The notes beneath the pieces are model-generated. The model saw nothing but the letters and a program-made list of their open reading frames with translations, was not told the DNA's origin and searched no databases. From positions 47,376-111,375 of the forward strand of contig DATKRS010000009.1 in assembly GCA_035532035.1 (NCBI GenBank): a stretch of 64,000 nucleotides of DNA, written 5' to 3'. The stretch is from Candidatus Dormiibacterota bacterium (lineage in GTDB: Bacteria > Vulcanimicrobiota > Vulcanimicrobiia > Vulcanimicrobiales > Vulcanimicrobiaceae). Shown in pieces: positions 1 to 9,584 of this stretch. A program made the position numbers and the translations under genes. The number at the start of each line of letters is the position of its first letter. Within the stretch, counting starts at the first letter, position 1.

Positions 1-175
1 AACCGTCGACGCCGCAGTTGTTGCTGACGGTGACGAGATCGGTCGCACCGTGCTCGAGCAGCGCGGAGATGAGGTTGTGCGGTATGCCGTTGAGCCCGAA
101 ACCGCCGACCGCGAGCGTAGCCCCGTCCGGTATGTCCGCGATGGCTTGCGCGCAGGTGGCGACGACCTTGTCCAT
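1..175 (-). CDS. scoA: 3-oxoacid CoA-transferase subunit A, N-terminal part (runs off the window)
   Basis: Reverse translation from the ATG at 175 gives a protein starting [20 protein letters not shown], followed by a glycine-rich [12 protein letters not shown] segment and ending in SNNCGVDG at the window edge. This is the N-terminal pattern of the alpha subunit of succinyl-CoA:3-ketoacid CoA-transferase, which moves CoA between succinyl-CoA and acetoacetate or related acids. About 58 residues are visible; the rest, and probably the beta subunit, lie to the left of the window. It is divergent from the acyl-CoA dehydrogenase at 238, which fits a fatty-acid or ketone-body degradation locus. No strong ribosome-binding site is seen before the ATG. 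Acetate/butyrate CoA-transferase alpha subunits share this N-terminus, so the exact acid substrate is not certain. Confidence 0.85.
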   Translation of the reverse strand, partial: MDKVVATCAQAIADIPDGATLAVGGFGLNGIPHNLISALLEHGATDLVTVSNNCGVDG

Positions 176-237
176 AGGCGGGTGGAGTATGCGCCCGGAG
201 GACGGAGAGCCTCCCTTGGGCGTGGAAGCGGCACCGC

Positions 238-1407
238 ATGGCCACCACGGTACCGGAGCGGGCACAAACGCAAGAAACCGAGGAGCTGATCCTCGCGGTC
301 GTGCGACAGCTTGTCGTAGAGCGCGTCGCGCCGCGCGCCGCGGAGATCGACGAGCGCGGCGAGTTCCCGATGGATTTGAAGCAGCTCTTCGCGCAAAACG
401 ACTTGCTCGGCATCCCGATCCCGGTCGAGTACGGCGGACTCGGCGGGACGTTCCTCACCTACGTGAAGGTCGTCGAGGAAATTGCCAAGGCCTGCGCTTC
501 GAGCTCGCTCATCGTCGCGGTGCAGGAGCTCGGCATGCTTCCGATTTTCATCGGCGGCGATGAGGCCCAGAAGAAGCACTACCTTCCGAAGCTCGCCTCC
601 GGTGAGTGGATTGCCGCCTACGCGCTGACGGAAAGCACGAGCGGCTCCGATGCCGCGGGCTCGATGCGCACGCGCGCGCAACGGCGCGGCGACACGTACG
701 TGCTCAATGGAACGAAGATTTGGATCACCCACGGCGGCCTCGCCGATGTGGTCTGCGTCTTCGCCGTGACCGATCCGTCGATGGGGCCCAAGGGCATCAG
801 CGCGTTCATCGTCGAGAAGACGTTCGACGGTTTCAACGTCGGCAAGAAGGAGCGCAAGATGGGCATCCGCGGATCGCCGACCGTCGAGCTCAACTTCAAC
901 GACTGCATCGTTCCGGCGACAAACCGCATCGGGGCGGAGGGCGAGGGCTTCAAGATCGCGATGCGGGTGCTTGACAAATCGCGCCCCGGCATCGCGGCGC
1001 AAGCGCTGGGAATCGCTGCCGGAGCACTTGAGTACGCAACCAATTACGCCAAGGAGCGAATCGCCTTCGGCAAGCCGATCGGTCAGCATCAAGGCGTGGG
1101 ATTCATGCTCGCCGACATGAAGACGGAGGTCGAGGCGGCGCGCCTCCTCCTTTATGAAGCTGCGCGCCGGTGCGACGAGGGTACCTCGGACGTAACGCTC
1201 TGGGCGGCCATGGCCAAGCTCAAATGCGGCGACGTCGCGATGGCGGTGACGACCGATGCGGTTCAGGTCCTCGGCGGGTTCGGCTACTCCGCCGATTACC
1301 CCGTGGAGCGTATGATGCGCGACGCCAAGATCACGCAGATCTACGAAGGAACGCAGCAGATACAGCGCCTCGTGATCTCGCGCTCTATCGTGGGCAAGAG
1401 CCGCTAG
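238..1407 (+). CDS. Acyl-CoA dehydrogenase
   Basis: 389-residue FAD enzyme that oxidises acyl-CoA to trans-2-enoyl-CoA and passes electrons to ETF. Length and layout match the short/medium-chain acyl-CoA dehydrogenase family: N-terminal helical domain, the first family signature [15 protein letters not shown] near residue 127 (flavin contact), a middle beta domain, and a C-terminal helical domain with the second signature [20 protein letters not shown]. The glutamate of YEGTQQIQR, around residue 369, is at the position of the catalytic base in butyryl-CoA-type enzymes. It is divergent from a CoA-transferase gene 62 bp away, so the two probably share a control region. The chain-length preference cannot be read from the sequence. 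Confidence 0.93.
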   Translation: MATTVPERAQTQETEELILAVVRQLVVERVAPRAAEIDERGEFPMDLKQLFAQNDLLGIPIPVEYGGLGGTFLTYVKVVEEIAKACASSSLIVAVQELGMLPIFIGGDEAQKKHYLPKLASGEWIAAYALTESTSGSDAAGSMRTRAQRRGDTYVLNGTKIWITHGGLADVVCVFAVTDPSMGPKGISAFIVEKTFDGFNVGKKERKMGIRGSPTVELNFNDCIVPATNRIGAEGEGFKIAMRVLDKSRPGIAAQALGIAAGALEYATNYAKERIAFGKPIGQHQGVGFMLADMKTEVEAARLLLYEAARRCDEGTSDVTLWAAMAKLKCGDVAMAVTTDAVQVLGGFGYSADYPVERMMRDAKITQIYEGTQQIQRLVISRSIVGKSR

Positions 1408-1449
1408 GCCAGGGAACGTATGGCCGGGGGCGAACCATCTTCCGGTCAT

Positions 1450-1468
1450 CTACGTTGCACGAACGTAG
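1450..1468. other. Small hairpin after the acyl-CoA dehydrogenase gene
   Basis: A perfect 7-bp stem (CTACGTT / AACGTAG) with a 5-nt loop lies between the dehydrogenase stop and the small secreted-peptide gene. It has no T-run after it, so it may be a processing or weak termination structure or chance. Confidence 0.25.
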
Positions 1469-1536
1469 CATTTCCGGCGCCCGCGGCGTCCCCGTCCCGC
1501 ACCGGAGAAATTTCGCGTTGAAAGGAGGTGTGTAGA

Positions 1537-1752
1537 TTGAACAAAGCATTTGCTGCATTGCTGGCGTCGGCATTCCTGACGACCGGCATCGCGATGGCGG
1601 CGGCGACCCCGAAGCCGGCGGCCCATCACACGATGGCGCCGCACCACGCGACGCCGAAACCCAAGCCGACCATGCACTCATCGATGATGCACTCGTCGCA
1701 TAGCCACACGGCGACGCCGAAACCGAAACCGAAGCCGACCCACAAGCCCTAA
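1537..1752 (+). CDS. Small secreted His/Met/Pro/Lys-rich protein
   Basis: 71-residue protein with a signal peptide (MNKAFAALLASAFLTTGIAMA, cut likely after AMA-A) and a mature part of about 50 residues made almost only of His, Met, Pro, Lys, Thr and Ser. It has ATPKPKP repeats, a central HHTMAPHHATPKP and an MHSSMMHSSHSH block. The start is TTG at 1537, set by a near-perfect Shine-Dalgarno AAAGGAGGTG at 1521-1530 six bases upstream; a GTG at 1528 lies inside that site and is unlikely. His/Met clusters of this kind suit binding of copper or another soft metal in the periplasm, but that is inference. Its stop overlaps the nth stop on the other strand by three to four bases. No family recognised. 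Confidence 0.7.
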   Translation: MNKAFAALLASAFLTTGIAMAAATPKPAAHHTMAPHHATPKPKPTMHSSMMHSSHSHTATPKPKPKPTHKP

Positions 1753-2471
1753 TCGTAGGGCTTCGTTTTCATCCCACGCCGGCGCGGCCCAGAGGGCTGC
1801 GCCGGATTCTTTTGCAGCGCTCTGCCGGTGGGGCAGAGCGCAAGCAACGGACAGCGATCGCACAGCGGCCGCGGTGCCTTGCAGATCGCGCGCCCGTGCA
1901 GAATGAGCCAGTGCGTTGCGAGCCCCCACTTCTTACGAGGAACGACCGCGGTAAGATCGCGCTCGACGTCGAGCGGCGTCTTGCCGGTCGTCAATCCGAG
2001 ACGGTGCGCGACGCGAAAGACGTGCGTGTCTACTGCGAGCGCCGGCTCGCCGAAGGCATTGGCGAGCACCACGCTTGCGGTTTTGCGCCCCACGCCGGCG
2101 AGCGACTCCAGCGACTCACGCTGCGCCGGCACCTTCCCCCCGAAGCGCTCGGCGATATCGCGCGCGGCCGCGATGACGTTCCTCGCCTTGGCATGGTAGA
2201 AGCCGCACGACTTGATGATGCACTCGACCTCCTTTGGAGAGGCCTTCGCGAGCTTTTCCGGCGCCGGATACTTCTCGAAAAGGATCGGGGTCGTCACGTT
2301 CACGCGCGCGTCGGTGCACTGCGCGGAGAGAATCACCGCGATCAGCAGCTCGTAGGGGTTGCGGTGCTCGAGCGCGGTCGCCGCGCGTGGATAGGTGCGC
2401 TCGAGTATTTTCAGCTGTTCGAGCGCGACCGCGCGGGAGACCTTACGTTTCGGAAACGGGACTGCGGACAC
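1749..2471 (-). CDS. nth: Endonuclease III (DNA glycosylase/AP lyase)
   Basis: 240-residue base-excision-repair enzyme that removes oxidised pyrimidines and cuts at abasic sites. The helix-hairpin-helix segment LAGVGRKTASVV carries the catalytic lysine K130, and the catalytic aspartate is D148 in AVDTHVFR. The [4Fe-4S] ligands are C197, C204, C207 and C213, in the classic C-x6-C-x2-C-x5-C spacing. The C-terminal tail after the cluster is basic and Pro-rich. The start is GTG at 2471, only nine bases after the mutY stop, so mutY and nth form a two-gene unit for oxidative-damage repair and are probably translationally coupled. It converges on the small secreted-protein gene. Confidence 0.96.
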   Translation of the reverse strand: MSAVPFPKRKVSRAVALEQLKILERTYPRAATALEHRNPYELLIAVILSAQCTDARVNVTTPILFEKYPAPEKLAKASPKEVECIIKSCGFYHAKARNVIAAARDIAERFGGKVPAQRESLESLAGVGRKTASVVLANAFGEPALAVDTHVFRVAHRLGLTTGKTPLDVERDLTAVVPRKKWGLATHWLILHGRAICKAPRPLCDRCPLLALCPTGRALQKNPAQPSGPRRRGMKTKPYD

Positions 2472-2480
2472 GCTACGGCG

Positions 2481-3416
2481 CTATGGCAGCGAGACGCTCC
2501 CGTCCTGCAGTACGACCAGACCTTCGCCGTGGAGCGCGCGGACGAGCTCGCGCACTTCGGCGATACGCCGGTCGGCGAGCACGGCCTTTAGGTCGCGATG
2601 GAGATCGAGCAGTGAGATGCGCTTCCCCGGCGGCAGATCGCGCAGCCGGTCGACGATGCGGCCCCGTGCGTAGCGCGACGTCAGCACGAACGCGACCGCC
2701 TTGCGGCGCGTCCGTCGCGTGCGCCTCGTGCGCTCAACGGTGGAAGCGCCGAGGAGCGCTGCAGCAGCACAGGCTCCTCGCAAGGGACAGATCGCGCATT
2801 TCGGCGCGCGCGACGTGCAGATCGTGGCGCCGAAGTCCATCAGCGCCGAGTTCCAGTCGTGGGCGCGTCCCCGCGGCATGAGGGCGAACGCGAGCGTGGC
2901 GAGCTGGGTGCTCGTCGCCGCAGCGGGATCTTCGGGGCCCCAGAAGACGCGATGCAGGACGCGCTTCAGGTTGACGTCGAGCGGCACGTCGTCGATATCG
3001 TAGCCGAAGGCACGAATCGCGGCAGCCGTGTACGGGCCGATTCCCGGGAGCGCCAGCAACGCGGACGTCGCACGCGGCAGCCTCCCCCGGTGCTCGGCGA
3101 CGACGGCCGCGGCGGCGGCGTGGAGCCTGAGCGCCCGGGCATTGTAGCCGAGGCCACGCCAGGCGCGCAGGATCTCCCCGCAGCTCGCCGCCGCGAGCGC
3201 CGTGAGGGTCGGAAAGCGCTCGACGAAGGCCGTGAAAATCGGGACGACGCGATCGACCTGGGTCTGCTGCAGCATGAACTCGCTGACGAGGGTGCGATAC
3301 GGTGAGCGCTCCCGGCGCCAGGGCAGATCGGACCGCCCGGCTCTCCGAAACCACCGCAGCAGGGCTTGCCGCACGAGCGCCTGCGTTTCCCCGACTCCCG
3401 CCGCTCGCCTACTCAA
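2481..3416 (-). CDS. mutY: A/G-specific adenine glycosylase, short form
   Basis: 311-residue glycosylase that removes adenine mispaired with 8-oxoguanine. Catalytic Glu is E46 in SEFMLQQTQVDRV; the helix-hairpin-helix motif LPGIGPYTAAAI is followed by the catalytic aspartate D147 in PLDVNLKRVL. C200, C207, C210 and C216 are the iron-sulfur cluster ligands. Typical MutY proteins are about 350 residues and end in a NUDIX-like domain that recognises 8-oxoG. Here the last ~80 residues are short, Arg-rich at first and then resemble a small winged-helix segment, so the normal C-terminal reader appears to be missing or replaced. TTG at 3416 is chosen because AAGGAG lies about 11 bases upstream. Confidence 0.92.
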   Translation of the reverse strand: MSRRAAGVGETQALVRQALLRWFRRAGRSDLPWRRERSPYRTLVSEFMLQQTQVDRVVPIFTAFVERFPTLTALAAASCGEILRAWRGLGYNARALRLHAAAAAVVAEHRGRLPRATSALLALPGIGPYTAAAIRAFGYDIDDVPLDVNLKRVLHRVFWGPEDPAAATSTQLATLAFALMPRGRAHDWNSALMDFGATICTSRAPKCAICPLRGACAAAALLGASTVERTRRTRRTRRKAVAFVLTSRYARGRIVDRLRDLPPGKRISLLDLHRDLKAVLADRRIAEVRELVRALHGEGLVVLQDGSVSLP

Positions 3417-3514
3417 AAGATTAGAGACTCCTTAACGGGCAGGGACCCGCCCGGCTGCACTCGCAAGACGCGCGGCAGCCGGGGCGTTACTCGCGTTACT
3501 GTCGGAGGAGACCA

Positions 3515-6469
3515 ATGTTTAGGACTTTTCTGAGTTGGCTCATTGCTTTGGCTGTGGGCTTCATGGTGCTTTCCGCCACGCCTGCCGCTGCCGCAGGAAC
3601 GGGAAGCGTGTCAGGAACGGTTACCGCCAGCGACGGCGCTCCGATTGCCGGTGCGACCGTCGACCTGCGCGGTCCGGCGTCGTATGCGACGCAGACCGAT
3701 GCAGCGGGAGCATTTACGGTCCCCTCTATCGTGCCCGGCATCTACTCGATAACCGTCAGCAAGGCGGGGTTCGGCACAGCGACCGACAGTCTCGCCGTCA
3801 TTGCGGACCAGACGCAGCACATCGGGGTGAGCTTGAACGCTGCGTCCTTCACGTCGCTGCGCACGATCGCGACGGTCAACGTCCGCGGCCACGGCCAGTT
3901 CAACGTGACGCCCGCGTCCGTCAGCGTCGTATCGGCGCAGGCTTTCCAAAATCAAGCCCAGCCGCAAGTGATCCACATACTTAATGAGATTCCTGGTCTC
4001 CAAATATCGTATCCGGGAGGAAGCGCGAACGCCGCTCTGCCCGGCGCCATCACGGTTCCGACGATCAGAGACGCGTCGTCGTACGAGACCGCATCGCTGA
4101 TCGATGGCCACCCGCTCGCCATCTCGGATTATGGCGACTACGTCACGACGTTCCTGAGCAGCTTCATGTTCGGCTACGTCGAGGTCATCAAGGGTCCGGG
4201 CGCGACGGCACCGGAGGTCAACAACGCGATCAACGGCACCATCAACTTTCACACGCTGGATCCCACGCTGGCGCCGACTCCGTCCTACGAGTTCGCGTAC
4301 ACCAGCCACGGAGGAACCTTCGAGAACTTCGGCATCTCCGACACGATACTCAACGGGCGCCTCGGCTTCGTGGTCGACGTCGCAAACCTCGACGACCCAT
4401 CCGCACTCAACGGCACCCAAGTGATGATCGACCCCGGCTCCGGCAGCGGCTGGTCGAGGAGCACACATCCGTACTCGCCCAACTACAACTTCTGTGACAA
4501 CTACTGCACGTTCTTCGGCGGAGAGAACAACGTCAATAACACGGAGAGCGGCATCCAAACCGGCTTCTCGATGGTCGGATGCTGCTATCGCCTCTCCGGC
4601 GATTTCGAAAACACCTCTGAGCTCGTAAAGCTGCGCTATCACTTCTCACAGTCGACGACGCTCACCATGAGCTATCTCGGGGGGCAATCGTTTTCGGATC
4701 AAAACGGAAACATCGGAAACTTGACGCTCGGCACCTTCACGCCCGGCGGCGGTTACACCGGTTCGATTCCGGCAGGCAGCCCCGTGGCCGTCGACTACTT
4801 ATATCCCGGAACCGCGAACCGCGAGGCCGACAACGAGCCCATCTTCCAAGCTGAGATCAGCTCGGCACTCGGCAACGACACGATCCTGGCCCGCTACTAT
4901 CACGCGACGCTCTACCGCAATGCCTATGAAGGCTCGGGGCAAGGCATTCTCGACCCGTACAACCTCACGGTCTACGGCACGTCCTACACGAGCCCCGCGA
5001 CGACGTGCCCGGACGGTGGCGTCGGCGTCACGGACTGCACCTACAACGGGAACGCGTTCCCCGTGTTCTGGCAAGACTACTTCAGCCAAACCGAGCAGAA
5101 CAAGCTCAATGGCTGGTCCTTTGAATACGACCATCCGTTCGGGGCCGGCGACGACGTTTCGTTCGCCATCGACCGGACGGACACGCAAGCGCTCGTATGG
5201 GAGCAGACCGCGACCTACACGAGCGTGACTCTCCCGACCGGGTCGTCGAGCATCTATACCACCTATCAACTCCGCGGTCACTTCCTGCTTTCACCCACGC
5301 TCGAAATGACTGTCGCCGACTATTTGAACACGTACCACAACACGTTTCCCCAGAGTTGCCCGTTCGCATTTGGCTTCCAGGTATGCGCAGCCGACGGAAG
5401 CAACGTGACGTTCGAATCGGCAACGACGAGCCACAACGATCCACGCATAGCGTTCGAGTTTCGCCCGAGCCCAAACGTCGCGATTCGCGCCTCGGCCGGA
5501 AGCGCAATCGCGCCGCCGTATCTCGGATTGCTGAGTCTTATCTCGCCGGCGTCCGCATCGTTCCACGCAGGGAACTACGCGACAATCACGCACAATACGA
5601 CGAACCTCAAAGCCGAGACCGCGTTCGGATACGATGTCGGTGCCGACTGGCGCATCGGCGGGGGCCAGACGATCGTCTCGGGCGACATCTACCTCAACAA
5701 CCTCTTCAACCACTACTTTGACGAGACCATTTTCAGCGGCACCTACTGCTTCAACCCGATACCGTGCAGCGGCGGCGGGAGCGCCAGTACGCCAGTGTAC
5801 TTCGCGACGAACACGAACATCAGCAACTTTCGCTTCGAAGGCATCGAGCTCTCGATCAACCGGCACCCGCGGGTAGGCTTTGGCTACACGCTCGCAGCCG
5901 GGCTGCAGCGGGGATACGTGTACAACCTGCCGGCTGGATTCTACTGCACGCAGCCGGTTGCATCGTGCATCAGCAATCCCGCAAAATGGAACCAGAACCT
6001 CAACATCGTCGCGGGACAGAATCTCAACGGCGAGGGCGTCGGATCCGTGCAGTTCTATCCATACTACGGCTTCAACAGCAGCATCAGCGGCCTGAACACG
6101 CGCGAGCCGTACTCGCAGGGCTACGGAGAGCTGTCGTACGCGTTCGCAGGAGGAGCGGGCTACGCGTCCTTCGGGGAGACGTACTTCGGCAACAACAACT
6201 CGTTCAACCAGCGTGCGTTCACGGTCGCCAACGCAACGCTCCGGATCCCAATTGCCAAGACGCTGTCGTTCCAGGTGTCGGGAAACAACGTCTTCAACGC
6301 GCTATCGGGATTGATCCCGATATACGGAGGCGGTATCCCGATACCGCTCGCCAATCGGTCCGTGTGCCCGAACGCCGGCATCGGGACGGGCTGCGGAAGC
6401 GCGGCCACGGTCGCCAACTTCTACGGACCAGCCACCTACACGTTCATGCTCACGAAGAGGCTACCGTAG
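3515..6469 (+). CDS. TonB-dependent-receptor-like outer-membrane protein with carboxypeptidase-regulatory domain (copy 1)
   Basis: 984-residue secreted protein. Residues 1-27 are a signal peptide ending in PAAAA. About residues 30-105 form a carboxypeptidase-regulatory (Ig-like) domain with GSVSGTVTASDGAPIAGATV and later GIYSITVSKAGF. A plug-type domain follows (LNEIPGLQISYPGG, IDGHPLA, VEVIKGPGATAPEVNNAING), then a long beta-rich region with many Tyr/Asn/Thr strands that should form the barrel. The start ATG has GGAGGAG four bases upstream. It has a full-length paralogue immediately downstream. No classical TonB box is obvious. Such proteins usually import chelated metals or oligomeric nutrients, but there is no adjacent transporter or binding protein to name a substrate. 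A CC pair (VGCCYRL) is shared with the paralogue. Confidence 0.82.
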   Translation: MFRTFLSWLIALAVGFMVLSATPAAAAGTGSVSGTVTASDGAPIAGATVDLRGPASYATQTDAAGAFTVPSIVPGIYSITVSKAGFGTATDSLAVIADQTQHIGVSLNAASFTSLRTIATVNVRGHGQFNVTPASVSVVSAQAFQNQAQPQVIHILNEIPGLQISYPGGSANAALPGAITVPTIRDASSYETASLIDGHPLAISDYGDYVTTFLSSFMFGYVEVIKGPGATAPEVNNAINGTINFHTLDPTLAPTPSYEFAYTSHGGTFENFGISDTILNGRLGFVVDVANLDDPSALNGTQVMIDPGSGSGWSRSTHPYSPNYNFCDNYCTFFGGENNVNNTESGIQTGFSMVGCCYRLSGDFENTSELVKLRYHFSQSTTLTMSYLGGQSFSDQNGNIGNLTLGTFTPGGGYTGSIPAGSPVAVDYLYPGTANREADNEPIFQAEISSALGNDTILARYYHATLYRNAYEGSGQGILDPYNLTVYGTSYTSPATTCPDGGVGVTDCTYNGNAFPVFWQDYFSQTEQNKLNGWSFEYDHPFGAGDDVSFAIDRTDTQALVWEQTATYTSVTLPTGSSSIYTTYQLRGHFLLSPTLEMTVADYLNTYHNTFPQSCPFAFGFQVCAADGSNVTFESATTSHNDPRIAFEFRPSPNVAIRASAGSAIAPPYLGLLSLISPASASFHAGNYATITHNTTNLKAETAFGYDVGADWRIGGGQTIVSGDIYLNNLFNHYFDETIFSGTYCFNPIPCSGGGSASTPVYFATNTNISNFRFEGIELSINRHPRVGFGYTLAAGLQRGYVYNLPAGFYCTQPVASCISNPAKWNQNLNIVAGQNLNGEGVGSVQFYPYYGFNSSISGLNTREPYSQGYGELSYAFAGGAGYASFGETYFGNNNSFNQRAFTVANATLRIPIAKTLSFQVSGNNVFNALSGLIPIYGGGIPIPLANRSVCPNAGIGTGCGSAATVANFYGPATYTFMLTKRLP

Positions 6470-6512
6470 CGCTCTTCCCACATCACTCGATTTTTTTGTC
6501 GGAGAACCATTG

Positions 6513-9359
6513 ATGCGTTTGCCTACCCTTCGTATCCTCGCTCCACTCTGCATCGTCTTCGGCTTCCTGACGGCTTCGGCGGCGGCTTCGGTGCCCGCCA
6601 CGGTTGCACAAGCAACCGCGTCCGTCACGGGAACCGTGCAAGACACGAGCGGCGCGCCCATAGTCGGCGCGGCGATCATGCTGAGCGGCCCGACGACATA
6701 CTCCACGACGACGGATAACCAGGGACGCTTTTCCGTGCAAAACGTCAGCCCCGGCGTCTACACGATCTCGATCGACAAGGCGGGATACAACAACGCGGTC
6801 CAGTCGATCGCCGTGGTGCCCGGCCAAGTGCAGACGGTCGCAGTAAACTTGGCACCGATCAGCTTCTCGACGTTACGCACGATCGCAAGAATACGGACGA
6901 ACGGCAGAGGGAGCATTAATACGACGGCGGCTTCGGTCAACGTCATTTCGCCGCAGACCTTCATCGACCAAGCCGCACCTCAAGTCACGCGCGTCCTCAG
7001 CCAGATCCCCGGCTTGCAGATATCGTTCCCGTCGAACTCCGCGAACGCAGCCGCGCCCGGCGCGATCACGATCCCGAACATCCGCGACGCAACGTCGTAC
7101 GAGACCGCATCCCTCATCGACGGGCATCCGATCTCGGTCGGGCAGTACGGCGACAACGTCACGACGTTCTTGAACACGTTCATGTTCAGCGGCGTCGAGG
7201 TCGTGAAGGGCCCGGGGGCCGACGCACCCGAGGTCAACAATGCGATCGGCGGTACCGTAAACTTCCACACCAAGGATCCGACGCTCGCGCCGACGCCGAG
7301 CTTCCTTGCCGGCATCGACAACCGCGGGGGAACCTTCACCAACTTCGGCATCAGCGACACGATCCTCGACGGACATCTAGGCTTCGTCGTCGACGTCGCG
7401 ACCGACAACAACCCCTCGGCGCTCAACGGTACGCAGGTGTACTACGATCCGAGTGGCGGCACGTATCATGGCGGCTCGCTCTACGGGAACACCGGCTACA
7501 CGCAAGTGCCCAACACCTTGAGCTTCCTTCCAACTCAGTACCACCTCCTCGCATGCTGTTATATGCTGCAAGGCTATCTCAACCAGACGGCTGAGTTGAT
7601 CAAGCTGCGCTATCGCTTATCGCCCGCCACGGTCGCGACGGTCAGCTACCTCGGCAACCAAACGATCAGCGATCAAAATGGGAACACGTCCGACTACGTC
7701 AACGGCACGTTCATTCCCGGCGGCGGTTATACCGGATCGCTTCGGCCAGGCCCCATCCAAGTGGCGAACATCTACGCCGGCACATTCAACGGCGAGTTCA
7801 ACAACCAGCCGATCTTCCAAGCTGAGGTCTCGACGACGCTCGGCAACGACTCGTTCATCGCTCGCTACTACCACGCGTCGATCGAACGGTATCAGTTCCA
7901 GGGCGGACCCAGCCCGTACAACCTCGACTACAATAACGTCACGCTCTACGGATACGACTCCAACTCGTCGACGATGTTCAACGGCCAAGGCGCGGCCGTC
8001 GGCTATGCGGACTTCTACCAGGAGCCCGAGATCGACAAGCTCTCCGGTGAATCGTTCGAATGGCAGCACCCGTTTGCCGAAAACGACCTGCTTACATTCT
8101 CGGTCGAGCAGAGCGCGGCGCAGAGCATCGACTACTCGATCTTCTCCGGCCCCTTCTACTCCTACGGGCTTCCGCCGGGGACGAGCCAGCTCTTGACGAC
8201 GTACCTGCTCCGCGCGCATGTCTACCTCACGCCGAAGCTCGACGTCACGCTCGCCAACTACTTCAACACGTACAGCAGCACGTTTGCAACGCTGTGTCCG
8301 CCGTACGATCCGGGCTGCGTAGACAAGTCGACCGTCGAGCAAGGCACGGGCCTGACCTTCACGACCGTGCATAACTCGCACTACGATCCGCGAATTGGCC
8401 TCGTCTTCCGGCCGAATCCGAACACGTCGATCCGTCTCGCGGCGGGCAGCTCGATCGCGCCGCCGTTCATGGGCCTCCTCAGCACTATCACGACCCAGCC
8501 GGCATACAGCGGCAACGTCGCGATCGAATCTCAGAGCAACGGCAACCTGAAGCCCGAGACGGGCTTCGGATACGACCTCGGGGCAGACTATCGCCTCAAC
8601 GACGGCCTGACGACGATCTCGGGCGACGCGTACCTCACGAATCTCTTCAACCGGTTCTTCGGGCAAACCATCGACACGGGACTCGTCTGCGGCACGGCTA
8701 ACCCGTGCAGCGGCGGCGCTCCGCCCGGTACGCCGATCCTCAATTCCACCAACACGAACATCAGCAACGCCCGCTTCGAAGGCGTCGAGTTGACGATCAA
8801 GCGCGAGCCGCTCGTCGGCTTCGGATTCAACGTCTCGGGCGCGGTCATGCGCGGCTACTACTACAACCTGCCGCCGGGATTCTATTGCAGCGTTCCAACC
8901 ACCGCATGCATCAACAACCGAACGCTGTGGGATCAGAACCTGAACGTCATCGCCGGGCAGAACACGAACGGCATTACGGACGGCTTCTATGCCATCAGCT
9001 ACAACGGCAACATGCGCATCCCGTACTCGCAGGGGAACGCCGAGTTCTCGTACAGCTTCCCGAACCGCGCGTACGTGTCGTTCGGCGAGACGTACTACGG
9101 CAACAACAACTCGCTGAACCAGCCGGCGTTCGTGATCGGCTACGCGACGGTGCGCTACCCGATCACGAAGATGCTGGCTCTCCAAGTCTCAGGAGACAAC
9201 ATCTTCAACAAGTACCCGGGCATACTGCCGACGCTCGGCGCCGGCGTGCCGATTCCTCTCGCGAACGGGTGGACCGGCGCAACGACCGGTAACGTGCTCG
9301 GCCCGGCAACCTGGCGTCTCGTCTTGACGACGATGCTGCCACAGTCTCAGGCACCCTAA
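6513..9359 (+). CDS. TonB-dependent-receptor-like outer-membrane protein with carboxypeptidase-regulatory domain (copy 2)
   Basis: 948-residue paralogue of the upstream gene, 43 bases after it. The same order of parts is visible: signal peptide ending in the ASAAAS region, regulatory domain (ASVTGTVQDTSGAPIVGAAI), plug (LSQIPGLQISFPSN, IDGHPIS, VEVVKGPGADAPEVNNAIGG) and a long beta-rich barrel. Many stretches are nearly identical to copy 1, for example GGGYTGS, GETYYGNNNSLNQ and the final-strand region PGILPTLGAGVPIPLAN; the CC pair (LACCYML) is also kept. ATG at 6513 is preferred over TTG at 6510 because GGAG at 6501-6504 then lies eight bases upstream. The pair is likely one transcription unit and ends at a strong hairpin. 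The substrate is unknown. Confidence 0.82.
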   Translation: MRLPTLRILAPLCIVFGFLTASAAASVPATVAQATASVTGTVQDTSGAPIVGAAIMLSGPTTYSTTTDNQGRFSVQNVSPGVYTISIDKAGYNNAVQSIAVVPGQVQTVAVNLAPISFSTLRTIARIRTNGRGSINTTAASVNVISPQTFIDQAAPQVTRVLSQIPGLQISFPSNSANAAAPGAITIPNIRDATSYETASLIDGHPISVGQYGDNVTTFLNTFMFSGVEVVKGPGADAPEVNNAIGGTVNFHTKDPTLAPTPSFLAGIDNRGGTFTNFGISDTILDGHLGFVVDVATDNNPSALNGTQVYYDPSGGTYHGGSLYGNTGYTQVPNTLSFLPTQYHLLACCYMLQGYLNQTAELIKLRYRLSPATVATVSYLGNQTISDQNGNTSDYVNGTFIPGGGYTGSLRPGPIQVANIYAGTFNGEFNNQPIFQAEVSTTLGNDSFIARYYHASIERYQFQGGPSPYNLDYNNVTLYGYDSNSSTMFNGQGAAVGYADFYQEPEIDKLSGESFEWQHPFAENDLLTFSVEQSAAQSIDYSIFSGPFYSYGLPPGTSQLLTTYLLRAHVYLTPKLDVTLANYFNTYSSTFATLCPPYDPGCVDKSTVEQGTGLTFTTVHNSHYDPRIGLVFRPNPNTSIRLAAGSSIAPPFMGLLSTITTQPAYSGNVAIESQSNGNLKPETGFGYDLGADYRLNDGLTTISGDAYLTNLFNRFFGQTIDTGLVCGTANPCSGGAPPGTPILNSTNTNISNARFEGVELTIKREPLVGFGFNVSGAVMRGYYYNLPPGFYCSVPTTACINNRTLWDQNLNVIAGQNTNGITDGFYAISYNGNMRIPYSQGNAEFSYSFPNRAYVSFGETYYGNNNSLNQPAFVIGYATVRYPITKMLALQVSGDNIFNKYPGILPTLGAGVPIPLANGWTGATTGNVLGPATWRLVLTTMLPQSQAP

Positions 9360-9369
9360 CAGCGATTAG

Positions 9370-9403
9370 GCGCTCCTCGACGCTCTGATGCGTCGAGGAG
9401 CGC
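9370..9403. terminator. Perfect 14-bp hairpin after the receptor pair
   Basis: GCGCTCCTCGACGC at 9370-9383 and its exact reverse complement at 9390-9403 are separated by a 6-nt loop (TCTGAT). It lies 11 bases after the stop of the second receptor gene. There is no T-run, so termination would be of the hairpin-only kind or the structure may protect the mRNA 3' end. Confidence 0.65.
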
Positions 9404-9584
9404 TCGCGCTAGGCGTTCGGGCGGCAGCCGCGCCGGCTCCGGGCAGCGTGCCCGCCAATATCGCGGAACCCAGATGCTCGTGGATCTGCCGATAGAGCGG
9501 CCCGTCTAATCTTCAACCTGGACCGGTCCCATGTTCGCGGCGCACGCACGTCGAAGCCTGTGCGCATCGAGAAAGGAGCCAGAC

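Noticed and set aside
1600..1750. CRISPR-like short repeats
   Set aside because: The repeats are codons for ATPKPKP and MHSS stretches of one protein; there are no spacers. No CRISPR array was seen anywhere in the window.
7617..9185. 522-codon open frame antisense to the second receptor gene
   Set aside because: Low-complexity charged translation with no family pattern; shadow of the receptor gene.
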